A DNA stretch of 64,000 bases, taken from Bradyrhizobium lablabi (lineage in GTDB: Bacteria > Pseudomonadota > Alphaproteobacteria > Rhizobiales > Xanthobacteraceae). The notes beneath the pieces were generated by a model. The model was not told where the DNA came from. It ran no database searches and saw only the letters and a program-made list of their open reading frames with translations. Positions 34,310 to 43,303 of the stretch are shown in pieces. The DNA lies in NCBI RefSeq assembly GCF_900141755.1, contig NZ_LT670844.1:4712001-4776000 (forward strand). Reading direction: 5' to 3'. Position 1 is the first letter of the stretch; each line of letters opens with the position of its first letter. A program made the translations under genes and the position numbers.

Positions 34310-34801
34310 TCAGCCGCCGCAGCCGCCGACGGTGACCTTGACTTCCTTGGTGGTGCTGTAGAGCTTGCCGCCGGCTTCCACGATCGCGATCACATTGGTG
34401 GTTTTCGCCATTTTCAGGCGATTGGCCACGCTCGGCACGGTGCCGGCCGGAATGACGTAAGAGGCCGCCAGCGCGTTCGGGTTTTCCGCGACCAGGATCG
34501 AGATCGAGGTCACGTCGGGCAGCGAGGTCGAGACCGAGATCGGAACCACCGCGCCGTTTTCGGCGATTTCCGGCGCGTCCATCTTGACCTTGTCCGACGG
34601 CTCCGCGGTCTTGCCATACAGCGATTTGATCGCGTCGGCGTCGCTCTTTTGCTTGAACGCGTCCTCCGGATATTTGTCGTTGGCGGCGGCTAAAGCGGGA
34701 ACGAAGCCGAGTGGCAGGTTGCCGAGGCCGATCAGCGCGACCAGGCCCGCGCCCTTGAGGACCAGGCGCCGCGTCGCCGAAAAGCCGTGAGTGCTGTTCA
34801 T
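34310..34801 (-). CDS. soxY: Sulfur carrier protein SoxY
   Basis: 163 residues from the ATG at 34801. A Tat signal (SATRRLVLKGAGLVAL) precedes an immunoglobulin-like domain. The protein ends VKVTVGGCGG, the swinging C-terminal arm whose cysteine carries the sulfur intermediate. With SoxZ it is the substrate carrier of the periplasmic thiosulfate-oxidising complex. It starts 31 bp after soxX. Confidence 0.95.
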   Translation of the reverse strand: MNSTHGFSATRRLVLKGAGLVALIGLGNLPLGFVPALAAANDKYPEDAFKQKSDADAIKSLYGKTAEPSDKVKMDAPEIAENGAVVPISVSTSLPDVTSISILVAENPNALAASYVIPAGTVPSVANRLKMAKTTNVIAIVEAGGKLYSTTKEVKVTVGGCGG

Positions 34802-34832
34802 CTGAAGTCTCTCTTCAAGGCGCATGCGCCGA

Positions 34833-35216
34833 TTACAGGGTCTGCAGGAAATCCACCACCGCGTTGATTTCCTGCTCGGACAAGATGCGATTTCGTCCAA
34901 ACGGCGGCATCACGGTCTGCGGATTGCGCTTGGTTTCGTCGGTGACGATGGCGATGAGCTCGTTACGGTCGGGGTATTTGCTTTTGATATCCTTCAGCGC
35001 GGGCCCGATCGTGCCGGGAAAATCGCCGCCCTTGATCTCGTGGCAGGTCAGGCAATTGCCTTTGCCGCGGTCGAACGCGATTTTTTGGCCCTCGGCCGCG
35101 GCGGATTGCGCGCGCGCCGGGCTGGCCCAGGCGAGGACGCCAATAAGCAAAGCCAACGCGAGTGCCTGAAAGGCTGCTTGTTTCGCCGAGCTTGTGTCGG
35201 TTCGGGTCTCAGTCAA
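34833..35216 (-). CDS. soxX: c-type cytochrome SoxX
   Basis: 127 residues, apparently starting at a TTG that overlaps the stop of the soxD remnant (TTGA), with AGGA upstream. A signal peptide (ending SPARAQS) is followed by one heme motif, CLTCH, near residue 55 and an axial methionine in TVMPPFGRN. It is the small partner of SoxA. The preserved overlap shows that soxD once preceded it in the operon. Confidence 0.92.
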   Translation of the reverse strand: MTETRTDTSSAKQAAFQALALALLIGVLAWASPARAQSAAAEGQKIAFDRGKGNCLTCHEIKGGDFPGTIGPALKDIKSKYPDRNELIAIVTDETKRNPQTVMPPFGRNRILSEQEINAVVDFLQTL

Positions 35217-35590
35217 TGTCGTTCCTGTCTGGGGCCGGTCCAGATGAAGGCGTCGCGGTTTCGCATTTTAACATTGGGCAGGCTATCCCGGTCGGCGGCG
35301 AATTCATTGGGAACGGCGTCGTTCAGGTTCAGAATATAGGCGGTCAAAGCATAAACGTCATCGCCTGACAATGTGTGCGGTGCCGGCCTCGGCATGGCGC
35401 GGTTAATGTAATCCCATAATGTCGGCGCAAACGGCCAATAACTGCCGATGGTCGGCTCCGGCCGGTCGCCCCGCAGCGTCCTGGGCCGCCCACGAACTTG
35501 GGAAACTGGCCCTCTCCGAAAGTTCCGTGACCGGCGGCGCATTGCTCGCAAACACCTCCGAGCCCGCTACACTGTAGCTTTGCCGGGCCG
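35213..35590 (-). pseudogene. soxD: Remnant of soxD-type c cytochrome (truncated, two frameshifts, heme motif lost)
   Basis: Three reading frames must be joined to read a SoxD C-terminal half: SVAGSEVFASN in one, CAAGHGTFGEGQFPKFVGG in the next and LRGDRPEPTIGSYWPFAPTL to the end in the third. Each junction needs one missing base. The heme motif expected as CAACH reads CAAGH, so heme attachment is lost. The N-terminal part of soxD, and soxC before it, are absent: a divergent gene starts at 35646. SoxD partners the molybdenum protein SoxC in sulfur dehydrogenase. The end overlaps the soxX start. Confidence 0.75.
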
Positions 35591-35645
35591 CGGGCCGGCG
35601 TCGTCGTCGCCGCGCACGATCGAATTGTTGTGATAGACTGGTGAC

Positions 35646-36341
35646 ATGGCTGATTATGTCGTGGAATTTGGCAAGGACGGCCGGCCGGTCGAGCCCGACG
35701 GCCGCCTCGACGCGCCGGCATTTCACCGCAATCATGCGGCGATCCGGGCGGCGTTGCAGGGGTTTCTTATCGGCAAATCCGGCGACGTTGTCGAAGCCGG
35801 CAGCGGCACCGGCCAGCATGCGGTCGATTTCGCCCGGCATTTTCCCGAAATCGTCTGGTGGCCGAGCGATCTCAACGACCAACATCTGAACAGCATCGCG
35901 GCGTGGCGCGCGCGTGCGGGACTGACAAATATTCGGCCGCCGTTGCGGATCGACCTCTGCGATCCCGCCTGGTGTCCCGAGATGCACGACGGCAGTGGCC
36001 CTGCAAGTTTGCTGGCGGTATTCTGCGCCAATGTCATCCACATCGCGCCGTGGCGCGTAGCTGAGGGACTGTTCGCCGGCGCCGGGCGCTATCTGCGCGC
36101 GGATGGGCGGCTGTTTCTCTATGGACCGTTCAAGCGCGATGGCAAGCACACCGCGATCAGCAATGCCGTGTTCGACACGAGCCTTCGCGAAGGCAACCCC
36201 GAATGGGGCGTGCGCGATGTCGAGGCGCTGGAGGAACTGGCGGCGGGGGTTGGTCTCAAGCTCAACGGAATTATCGAGATGCCGGCCAATAATTTGACGC
36301 TGGTGTTTGAGCGAGCGAAGACCTCAAATCCGTCATCCTGA
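35646..36341 (+). CDS. DUF938 class I SAM methyltransferase
   Basis: 231 residues. DUF938 signatures: FHRNHAAIRAAL, DVVEAGSGTGQHAVDFAR (motif I), WWPSDLNDQHLNSI, LLAVFCANVIHIAPW and GRLFLYGPFKRDG. The predicted fold is a Rossmann methyltransferase of unknown acceptor. The last codons TCATCCTGA are part of a palindromic repeat (36332-36452), so the natural C-terminus may have been altered. It reads away from the truncated sox operon. Confidence 0.88.
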   Translation: MADYVVEFGKDGRPVEPDGRLDAPAFHRNHAAIRAALQGFLIGKSGDVVEAGSGTGQHAVDFARHFPEIVWWPSDLNDQHLNSIAAWRARAGLTNIRPPLRIDLCDPAWCPEMHDGSGPASLLAVFCANVIHIAPWRVAEGLFAGAGRYLRADGRLFLYGPFKRDGKHTAISNAVFDTSLREGNPEWGVRDVEALEELAAGVGLKLNGIIEMPANNLTLVFERAKTSNPSS

Positions 36342-36452
36342 GGCGCGAGCCTTGCGGTGCGCTTGCACCGCTGGGCGAGCCTCGAAGGATGAACGGCCCG
36401 GCCGGGGGCCGTCTCCTTCGAGGCGCGCAAGAGCGCGCACGTCAGGATGAGG
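36332..36452. repeat. Intergenic palindromic repeat, family 2
   Basis: CGTCATCCTGAGGCGCGAGC at the left is answered by GCGCGCACGTCAGGATGAGG at the right, with TCGAAGGATGAACGG in the centre. Related copies: 41821-41915, 44497-44591 and 52164-52278. It contains the stop codon of the DUF938 gene. Confidence 0.88.
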
Positions 36453-36493
36453 GGAAGGAGTGCGCTTGTTGGCTCGATAGATATCGCGACGCT

Positions 36494-38563
36494 CTACCCC
36501 ACCTGATCCACCCACCCGATCTTGCTCTTCAAAAACGCATATCCGAGCGCCGTAAACGCGGCGCGTTCCTTGTTGTCCTTGCCATAGCCGTGACCGCCGG
36601 CCGCGGGCTCGTACAAATAGGCCTCATATTCCATTGCCTGCAGTTTTGCCGTCATCTTGCGGGCATGGCCGGGATGAACGCGGTCGTCCCGCCGCGTCGT
36701 GGCGATCAGGATCGGCGGATATTTTTGGCCGGCTGTTGCGGTGTGATAGGCCGAATAGGTCTTCAGCCACGCCCATTCCTCTGGCTTGTCGGGATCGCCA
36801 TATTCCGCGATCCAGCTCGCGCCCGCCAACAGCTTGGTGTAGCGGCGCATGTCGATCAGCGGAATGGTGCAGAACAGCGCCCCGAACCGTTCGGGATAGC
36901 GGGTCAGCATGTTGGTGATCAGGATGCCGCCGTTCGATCCGCCCTCGGCGGCGATGCGGCCCGGGCGCGTCACGCCACGCCGCACGAGGTCGGCGGCGAC
37001 GGCGGCGAAATCATCATGGGCGAGCCTTTTGCCGGCATAGCGGCCGGCATCGTGCCAGCGCGTGCCGAACTCGCCGCCGCCGCGAATATTGGCGACGACG
37101 CTGATGCCGCCGCGCTCCAGCCACAGCTTGCCGATCGCCGAGTTGTAACTGGGCCGCATCGATATCGCGAAACCGCCATAGCCGTTGAGATGCACCGGCG
37201 CGTCGCCGGTCTCGCCGGCGGGTCCGGTCTGAATGTAGGGAATGCGTTCGCCGTCGATCGAAATCGCCTCATGCTGGGTGACAACGAGTCCGTCCGCGGA
37301 GAATGTGCGCGGCGCCTGCTTCAAAACCGTCGGGCTTTCGACGCCTTCGATCAGCATCAGCGAGGACGGCGTCAGCGGGCCCTGGATGTTGGCGAGCAGG
37401 TCGCCATTATCTTCGGATTCGTGGGAGTCGAGCCGCCAGACGTCGACGACGCCGATTTCCGGCAATCCCGGCAATCCGGCGCGGGACCAGCCCTTCGCCG
37501 ATGGCGTAAAGATTTCGAACACCGGGCGCAGTTCGTCGAGGATGGGCAAGACCAGTCTTCCGTCGCTCCAGAAAAAACCCTGCAGCGCGCGCCGCGGTCC
37601 CGGCTCGAAAACCACGGTGAAATCGCGGTCGCCGGCAAGGAAAGCCGACAGCGATATGCCCAACACCGTATCCGCCGCATAGGTCTTTCCGCCCACCGTC
37701 CACGCCGTGCGCCGTTTGACGGCGAACCAATCCCGATGCGCCTGCATCCAGATGTCGGTCGGAAGATCGAGTTTCAATCCAGCGCCGGTCTCGTCGCCGA
37801 GCCACAGATTATAGTTGAAGAAATCAAGCCGTTCGACGAACCACACTCTCAAACTCGCGCCAGTCCGGTCGACGTCCGAGAATACCCCCATATTGTCCGG
37901 CGCGGTCTCGAAGACCACGGGCGCCTGATTGACGTCCGTGCCGCGCCGCAACAACCTCACGGTCCTCGCGTATCCGGACGTGGTCGTCATCGCCTCGCCA
38001 TACGCACTCGAAAGCAACAGCGTATCACTATCGAACCATTGGGCGCCGCCCTTGGCTTCCGGCAGAGCAAAGCCATCAGCGACGAAGCTCCTAGCATCGA
38101 TATCGAATTCGCGAAGCGTCACCGCATCGCTGCCGCCGCGCGAAAGGCTCAACATCGCGCGCGGATGCGTGCCTAGCTGGGTCTCGATCCCGTTCAAGAT
38201 CCAGTCTTGGTCTTCCTCGGTGGCGAGCTTGTCCACATCCAGCAGGGTGTCCCAATTCGGGTTGGCTTTACGAAATTCTTCCAGCGTCGTCCGTCGCCAG
38301 ATGCCGCGGGGATTATTCGCGTCCTTCCAGAAGTTATAGAGCAGGCCGCCACGCCGCGTCACATACGGGATGTTGTCTGGCCGGTCGTAAATCGCCGCCA
38401 GGGTGTCGCGATCCCGCGCAAATCCGGCGTTACCGAATTTTTCCAGCGTCAAGGCGTTTTGCCGCTCGATGAAATCAAGCGCCCGGTCACCCTCGATCTC
38501 TTCCAGCCACAGATGCGGATCGTCATCGGGCGCGGCGATAGTTGGCCTGTCATCGACGGACAT
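36494..38563 (-). CDS. Prolyl oligopeptidase family serine peptidase (S9A)
   Basis: 689 residues from the ATG at 38563 with GGAG upstream. The N-terminal section (PDDDPHLWLEEIEGDRALDF) is the family's typical start, followed by a beta-propeller region. The catalytic alpha/beta hydrolase domain begins around residue 420. The nucleophile motif is GGSNGG, with DDRVHPGHARK supplying the acid and a late histidine in GGHGYG. No signal peptide, so it is probably cytoplasmic. It would cleave short proline-containing peptides. No operon partners. Confidence 0.9.
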   Translation of the reverse strand: MSVDDRPTIAAPDDDPHLWLEEIEGDRALDFIERQNALTLEKFGNAGFARDRDTLAAIYDRPDNIPYVTRRGGLLYNFWKDANNPRGIWRRTTLEEFRKANPNWDTLLDVDKLATEEDQDWILNGIETQLGTHPRAMLSLSRGGSDAVTLREFDIDARSFVADGFALPEAKGGAQWFDSDTLLLSSAYGEAMTTTSGYARTVRLLRRGTDVNQAPVVFETAPDNMGVFSDVDRTGASLRVWFVERLDFFNYNLWLGDETGAGLKLDLPTDIWMQAHRDWFAVKRRTAWTVGGKTYAADTVLGISLSAFLAGDRDFTVVFEPGPRRALQGFFWSDGRLVLPILDELRPVFEIFTPSAKGWSRAGLPGLPEIGVVDVWRLDSHESEDNGDLLANIQGPLTPSSLMLIEGVESPTVLKQAPRTFSADGLVVTQHEAISIDGERIPYIQTGPAGETGDAPVHLNGYGGFAISMRPSYNSAIGKLWLERGGISVVANIRGGGEFGTRWHDAGRYAGKRLAHDDFAAVAADLVRRGVTRPGRIAAEGGSNGGILITNMLTRYPERFGALFCTIPLIDMRRYTKLLAGASWIAEYGDPDKPEEWAWLKTYSAYHTATAGQKYPPILIATTRRDDRVHPGHARKMTAKLQAMEYEAYLYEPAAGGHGYGKDNKERAAFTALGYAFLKSKIGWVDQVG

Positions 38564-38776
38564 GGTTTTAACTCCATAGGCGCTTGCCCGCGCCGACAAC
38601 CAGCATAGCGGCAAAACTTCCGATTTGCGTGACCGGGCGCGGCCTGTCTTGCGTGCATGGTTCGCATGGCGCGCGCCCGTTTGCATCGGTTGATCGGGCG
38701 GCCGCCTCGCGACATAGTAATAACAAGGAATCAATGAGGCCTCCATTATTTGGCCGGATCTGGGCGGAAAGTGCCG

Positions 38777-40024
38777 ATGATCGACGTGACTGCCGTTGAA
38801 GAGATCGCCAGTGACGGCCGCACGCGCGCCAATGTGCTGCGGCTTGCGGCGGCGCAGGCGCTGACCGGCGCCAACTCGGCGGTGATCTTTGCCACCGGCT
38901 CGATCATCGGCGCGACGCTGGCGCCGGATATCTCGCTCGCGACCGTGCCGATCTCGATGTATGTGGTCGGGCTTGCCGCAGGCACCTTGCCGACGGGCGC
39001 GATCTCGCGCGCCTATGGGCGCCGCACGGCCTTCATCATCGGGACCGGCTGCGGCACGTTGACCGGTCTACTCGGGGCTTTTGCGATCCTGCACGGCTCG
39101 TTCGTATTGTTTTGCTGCGCGACGTTTCTCGGTGGCCTCTATGGCGCGGTGTCGCAATCCTATCGGTTTGCCGCCGCCGACGGCGCGAGTGCTCAGTTTC
39201 GTCCCAAGGCCGTATCCTGGGTGATGGCTGGCGGTGTGTTCGCCGGCGTGCTCGGTCCGCAGCTCGTGCAGTGGACGATGGATATCTGGCCGCCTTATCT
39301 GTTCGCCTTCAGTTTTGTCATGCAGGCCGTGGTCGCGTTGATCGCGATGGCTGTGCTGGCGGGCGTCGACGCGCCGAAGCCCGCGGCGGCCGATCTGCAT
39401 TTGGGCCGTCCGCTGTTCGAGATCGTGCGGCAGCCGCGGTTCATCGCCGCCGCGATCTGCGGCATCGTCTCCTATCCGATGATGAACCTGGTGATGACAT
39501 CGGCGCCGCTGGCGATGAAGATTTGCGGGCTCAGCGTCAGCGATTCGAATTTCGGCATCCAGTGGCATATCGTGGCGATGTACGGGCCGAGCTTCTTTAC
39601 CGGCTCGCTGATCGCGCGCTTCGGCGCGCCGAAAATCGTCGCAGCGGGCCTGTTGCTGGAAGCCACGGCTGCGACCATCGGATTGTCCGGCATCACTGCG
39701 CTGCATTTCTGGGCGACGCTGATCGTGCTGGGTGTGGGGTGGAATTTCAGTTTCGTCGGCGCCTCCGCGCTGGTGCTGGAAACCCACCGGCCGCAGGAGC
39801 GCAACAAGGTGCAGGCGTTCAACGATTTTCTGGTGTTCGGAATGATGGCGATCGGATCGTTCTCGTCCGGCCAGCTATTGGCGAATTACGGCTGGTCGGC
39901 CGTCAACATGGTGGTGTATCCGCCGGTGCTGCTGGGGCTCATGGTATTGACGCTCGTGTCGTTCGCGAAACGGCGGCGGGCGAGCTTGCAGGCGGTGTCC
40001 GAATTTCCCGACCCGAGCATCTAA
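38777..40024 (+). CDS. MFS transporter (YfcJ/Rv-like multidrug branch)
   Basis: 415 residues from the ATG at 38777 with GGAAAG upstream. Twelve hydrophobic segments are visible. The loop GAISRAYGRRTAFIIGTGCG follows helices 1-2, and FLGGLYGAVSQSYRFAAAD is characteristic of an MFS group annotated only as MFS transporter. The substrate cannot be inferred. It stands 38 bp before the small SnoaL-like gene and could be co-transcribed with it. Confidence 0.8.
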   Translation: MIDVTAVEEIASDGRTRANVLRLAAAQALTGANSAVIFATGSIIGATLAPDISLATVPISMYVVGLAAGTLPTGAISRAYGRRTAFIIGTGCGTLTGLLGAFAILHGSFVLFCCATFLGGLYGAVSQSYRFAAADGASAQFRPKAVSWVMAGGVFAGVLGPQLVQWTMDIWPPYLFAFSFVMQAVVALIAMAVLAGVDAPKPAAADLHLGRPLFEIVRQPRFIAAAICGIVSYPMMNLVMTSAPLAMKICGLSVSDSNFGIQWHIVAMYGPSFFTGSLIARFGAPKIVAAGLLLEATAATIGLSGITALHFWATLIVLGVGWNFSFVGASALVLETHRPQERNKVQAFNDFLVFGMMAIGSFSSGQLLANYGWSAVNMVVYPPVLLGLMVLTLVSFAKRRRASLQAVSEFPDPSI

Positions 40025-40062
40025 TCGTTCGCTCAGTGTCCCACTAAAGCGCTGGAGGTTCC

Positions 40063-40425
40063 ATGCCGTCGCGAGAACGCCTGAATGAGTTTATCGCCGT
40101 GGTCGAATCCGGCGATCATGCCGGCGCCATCGAGCGCTATTACACCGAGGATGCCAGCATGCAGGAGAACGCGGCCCCGCCGCGCGTCGGCCGCGATGTA
40201 TTGGTCGCGCGCGAGCGCGGTATTCTGGCGCAGATGTCGCATGTCTATTCCAAGGCGATGTCCTCGGTGGTCGAAGGCGACCGCGTCGCCATTCACTGGA
40301 TTTTCGAATTGACGGACAAATCAGGCGGGAAGCGCCGGGTTGACGAAGTCGCTGTGCAGGAATGGCGCGGCGACAGGATCTTTCGCGAGCGGTTTTTCTA
40401 CGATCCGTCGCGGCCGAAGACGTGA
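40063..40425 (+). CDS. SnoaL-like / NTF2-fold protein
   Basis: 120 residues with GGAGG 5 bases before the ATG. The pattern RLNEFIAVVESGDHAGAIER, YTEDASMQENAAPPRVGRD and GDRVAIHWIFELTDKSGGKR is that of SnoaL-like small cone-shaped domains. Members act as isomerases, cyclases or ligand-binding proteins; which applies here is unknown. Confidence 0.8.
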   Translation: MPSRERLNEFIAVVESGDHAGAIERYYTEDASMQENAAPPRVGRDVLVARERGILAQMSHVYSKAMSSVVEGDRVAIHWIFELTDKSGGKRRVDEVAVQEWRGDRIFRERFFYDPSRPKT

Positions 40426-40480
40426 TGTGATACTTCGGCGACGATCGAAACATTAATCTTTGCTGGCCTGGTATTTTGGT

Positions 40481-40565
40481 CGTCATGGCCGGGCTTGTCC
40501 CGGCCATCCACGTCTTAAGCAGCCAAGAAAGACGTGGATGCCCGGGACAAGCCCCGGGCATGACG
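40481..40565. repeat. Intergenic palindromic repeat (family 1-related)
   Basis: CGTCATGGCCGGGCTTGTCC at the left; GGACAAGCCCCGGGCATGAC at the right, with inner arms CCACGTCTT and AAGACGTGG. It forms a near-complete hairpin between the SnoaL-like gene and the MFS gene at 40594. Confidence 0.85.
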
Positions 40566-40593
40566 GTACCAACAACATAAAAAGAGACAACGG

Positions 40594-41829
40594 TTGGACG
40601 CGTCCAGTCACACATTCATCAACGAAACATCTGCCCGCTACGATGGCTGGCGCATCGTCGCGGTCTGTTTCCTGGTGGCAACGTTCGGCTGGGGATTCGG
40701 CTTTTACGGCCAAAGCGTCTATGTCGCCGAGCTGCATCGGCTGCACGGCTGGCCGGCCTCGCTGATTTCATCCGGCACGACCTTCTACTATCTGTTCGGC
40801 GCCCTGATCGTCGCCTTTGTCAATGAAGGGGTGCGGGCATTCGGTCCGCGCAATTGCCTGATCGGCGGCGTGGTCGCGATGGCTGTCGCGGCCGCCATGA
40901 TGGGGCAGGTTACCGCGCCCTGGCAGCTTTATCTCGCCGACGCGCTGTTGGCGTTCGGCTGGGCCGGCACCAGCCTTGCGATCATCACCAATACGCTCGG
41001 CCTGTGGTTCGACCACAAGCGCGGCATGGCGATCAGCCTGGCGCTGAACGGCGCGAGTTTTGGCGGCATCGTCGGCGTGCCGTTATTGGTGATCGGGATC
41101 GGGTATTTCGGATTTTCCACGGCCATGTCGGTCGCAGCCGTGACGATGCTCGTGCTGACGATCCCCGCCATCCTGATCTTCGTCGGCCGCCCGCCCGGGC
41201 GCGGCGGCAGCGCCCCGGGGTTAGCCGCCGCGGAAGCACTGTCCCCATCGCGGATCCGCGCGCAGGCGTTACGCGACGTCGCATTCCTCAGCGTATCGAT
41301 CGCCTTCGCGCTGGTGCTGTTTGCGCAAGTCGGCTTCATCGTCCATCTGATCGCCTTCCTCGATCCGGTGATCGGCCGTAGCAGTGCCGCGACCGCGGTC
41401 GCGCTGTTGACGGCCATGGCGATGGCCGGGCGCATCGTATTCTCCACCGTGATCGACCGGCTCAACCAGCGGCTAGCTTCCGCAATCTCGTTTGTCAGTC
41501 AGGCAATGGCGCTCGTGATCATCATCAATTCGCGCAACGAAACCTTGCTGATTGCGGCTTGCGCATTGTTCGGATTCTCGGTCGGAAATCTGATTACGTT
41601 GCCGTCTTTGATCGTGCAGCGCGAATTCGACCCGCGCTCGTTCGGGGTATTGATCAGCCTGATCACGGCGATCAATCAGGTCACCTACGCGTTCGGCCCG
41701 GGCGTTGTCGGCCTGCTGCGCGATATGTCCGGAAGTTACGCGTTGCCGTTCTACGGCTGCATCGGATTGGAATTGACCGCGGCGGTGCTGATTATGGTGC
41801 GCGGACGCAGAGGGAAGACCTCATCCTGA
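40594..41829 (+). CDS. MFS transporter, monocarboxylate/oxalate-formate type
   Basis: 411 residues. The start appears to be a TTG at 40594; no in-frame ATG precedes the first helix, and only a weak AGAGAC ribosome site is seen. Twelve helices are present, with GWGFGFYGQSVYVAELHRLH near the start and NTLGLWFDHKRGMAISLALN, typical of the monocarboxylate/oxalate:formate group. The reading frame closes at TCATCCTGA, which belongs to a family 2 repeat, so the tail may be shortened or replaced. Confidence 0.78.
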   Translation: MDASSHTFINETSARYDGWRIVAVCFLVATFGWGFGFYGQSVYVAELHRLHGWPASLISSGTTFYYLFGALIVAFVNEGVRAFGPRNCLIGGVVAMAVAAAMMGQVTAPWQLYLADALLAFGWAGTSLAIITNTLGLWFDHKRGMAISLALNGASFGGIVGVPLLVIGIGYFGFSTAMSVAAVTMLVLTIPAILIFVGRPPGRGGSAPGLAAAEALSPSRIRAQALRDVAFLSVSIAFALVLFAQVGFIVHLIAFLDPVIGRSSAATAVALLTAMAMAGRIVFSTVIDRLNQRLASAISFVSQAMALVIIINSRNETLLIAACALFGFSVGNLITLPSLIVQREFDPRSFGVLISLITAINQVTYAFGPGVVGLLRDMSGSYALPFYGCIGLELTAAVLIMVRGRRGKTSS

Positions 41830-41915
41830 GGAGCGGCCGTCAGGCCGCGTCTCGAAGGATGGGCCACGGGCCTCTTGGTTCGAGACGCGCGAAGACGCGC
41901 TCCTCACCATGAGGG
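41821..41915. repeat. Intergenic palindromic repeat, family 2
   Basis: TCATCCTGAGGAGCGGCCGT at the left, CGCGCTCCTCACCATGAGGG at the right, central TCTCGAAGGATGGGCC. It supplies the stop codon of the MFS gene ending at 41829. Confidence 0.88.
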
Positions 41916-41922
41916 TTAAGGG

Positions 41923-42417
41923 CTACGCCGCCCGCTGCCGCAACAGATCATCAAGATCCAGCCGCTTCGTGTACATCGCAAGCGTCCCGTCCGCGGTGCG
42001 GGGCCATTGCTCCTTCGGTTTATCCCAGTACAGCTCGACGCCGTTTTCGTCGGGATCGCGCAGGTAAAGCGCTTCGCTGACGCCATGGTCGCTGGCGCCG
42101 TCGAGTGGAATCTTTGCACTCATCACGCGATGCAGGGCATCGGCTAGCGCCGGTCGCGTCGGATAAAGGATCGCGGTGTGAAACAATCCCGTCGTTCCCG
42201 GCGGCGGCGGATGGCCGCCTTTGCTTTCCCAGGTATTCAAGCCGATGTGGTGATGGTAGCCACCGGCCGAAATGAACGCCGCGCCCGAGTTCATGCGCTG
42301 CATCAGCTCAAACCCCAGCACGCCGCAATAAAACCCAAGCGCGCGATCGAGATCGGCGACCTTGAGATGGACATGCCCGATGCGGGTACCGGCGATGATG
42401 GGCGTGTTCTCGGGCAT
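41923..42417 (-). CDS. VOC-family metalloenzyme (catechol 2,3-dioxygenase-like)
   Basis: 164 residues from the ATG at 42417, chosen for spacing to a GGAG site; an ATG 6 bases earlier is possible. Two beta-alpha-beta modules: GHVHLKVADLDRALGFYCGV and the second ending YLRDPDENGVELYWDKP, with metal-ligand candidates H (GHVH), H (LFHTAI) and E (GVELYW). This fits CatE-like vicinal oxygen chelate proteins. The substrate is unknown. Confidence 0.82.
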   Translation of the reverse strand: MPENTPIIAGTRIGHVHLKVADLDRALGFYCGVLGFELMQRMNSGAAFISAGGYHHHIGLNTWESKGGHPPPPGTTGLFHTAILYPTRPALADALHRVMSAKIPLDGASDHGVSEALYLRDPDENGVELYWDKPKEQWPRTADGTLAMYTKRLDLDDLLRQRAA

Positions 42418-42443
42418 GTTCATTCTCCGCTTGCGCTATCTTA

Positions 42444-42584
42444 CCTCGCCCCGCTTGCGGGGAGAGGTCGGATTTTAGCGTAGCTAAAATCCGGGTGAGG
42501 GGGTACCGGTCTAACCTGAAACGTTACGTTTCCGGGAGAGAGCCCCTCACCCCGACCCTCTCCCCGCAAGAGCGGGGCGAGGGA
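42444..42584. repeat. Intergenic palindromic repeat, family 3
   Basis: CCTCGCCCCGCTTGCGGGGA at the left; TCCCCGCAAGAGCGGGGCGA at the right; an inner hairpin GATTTTAGCGTAGCTAAAATC near 42471. A classic Bradyrhizobium-style mosaic palindrome, single copy in this window, between two minus-strand genes. Confidence 0.85.
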
Positions 42585-42603
42585 GAACTGCCACCGTGAT
42601 CCG

Positions 42604-43149
42604 CTACGCCAGCTCGGAAATTTCCCCCGCCGGCAGCTCGAATTCGAACGTGTTCAGCGTCATCGACACCATGGTGTAATAGCCGCACAGGCCGATGATC
42701 TCGACCAGCCCGCGGACGGTCAGCATCTTTACCGCCTCGTCGTACAGCGCCTTGGAGAGCCCATGGCCCTCATGCAGCGATTTGGCGACGTCGTAGATCA
42801 CCTGGCCCTTGGGGTCATCGAAATGCGGCGTGCGGCGATCGCGAATATCGTCGATGATCTTTGGGTCCATGCCGCCCTTGAGCGCCAGCCGCTTATGGGC
42901 GAACCATTCGTAATGCGAGGTAAAGTGCCGTGCGGTGACGAGGATCGCGATCTCCGACAATTTTGCCGGAAATAGCGTATCGAAGCGCAGGAAGCCGCCC
43001 AGCCGGGTGGCATGCCGCGCCATTTCCGGGCTGTTAAGCCAGGCCATCATCGGCGGCGGCGGCGCGCCGCGCTTGCCGGCAATCGATTCGTCGTAGGTTT
43101 GTTTCTGGTCGTCGGTCATTTCGCCAGGCGAAAGCAACTTCAGCCGCAT
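42604..43149 (-). CDS. Carboxymuconolactone decarboxylase (AhpD-like) family protein
   Basis: 181 residues from the ATG at 43149, spaced 8 bases from GAGG. The segment SEIAILVTARHFTSHYEWFAHKR is the CMD core, but the AhpD C-x-x-C pair is absent: the site reads TSHYEW with a histidine. It is followed by GGMDPKIIDDIRD. This subgroup is annotated as carboxymuconolactone decarboxylase family without proven activity. It is divergent from an acyl-CoA dehydrogenase gene. Confidence 0.8.
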   Translation of the reverse strand: MRLKLLSPGEMTDDQKQTYDESIAGKRGAPPPPMMAWLNSPEMARHATRLGGFLRFDTLFPAKLSEIAILVTARHFTSHYEWFAHKRLALKGGMDPKIIDDIRDRRTPHFDDPKGQVIYDVAKSLHEGHGLSKALYDEAVKMLTVRGLVEIIGLCGYYTMVSMTLNTFEFELPAGEISELA

Positions 43150-43303
43150 GTCCATTTCCTCTTGTTTTTCAATCGTTGTGCTTAGGCGAATACACCCGAT
43201 CGGGGGGCGTGGCCACATCCCTTCCGCATAGGGCAGCGCCAGAGACATATTGAATTCCGCCATGCGATGGCTAAGGTCGATCCAACACCTGAAGGAAACG
43301 CAC

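Noticed and set aside
40594..40620. An ATG start for the MFS gene
   Set aside because: The nearby ATG at about 40641 is out of frame; TTG at 40594 is the only start before helix 1, though weak.
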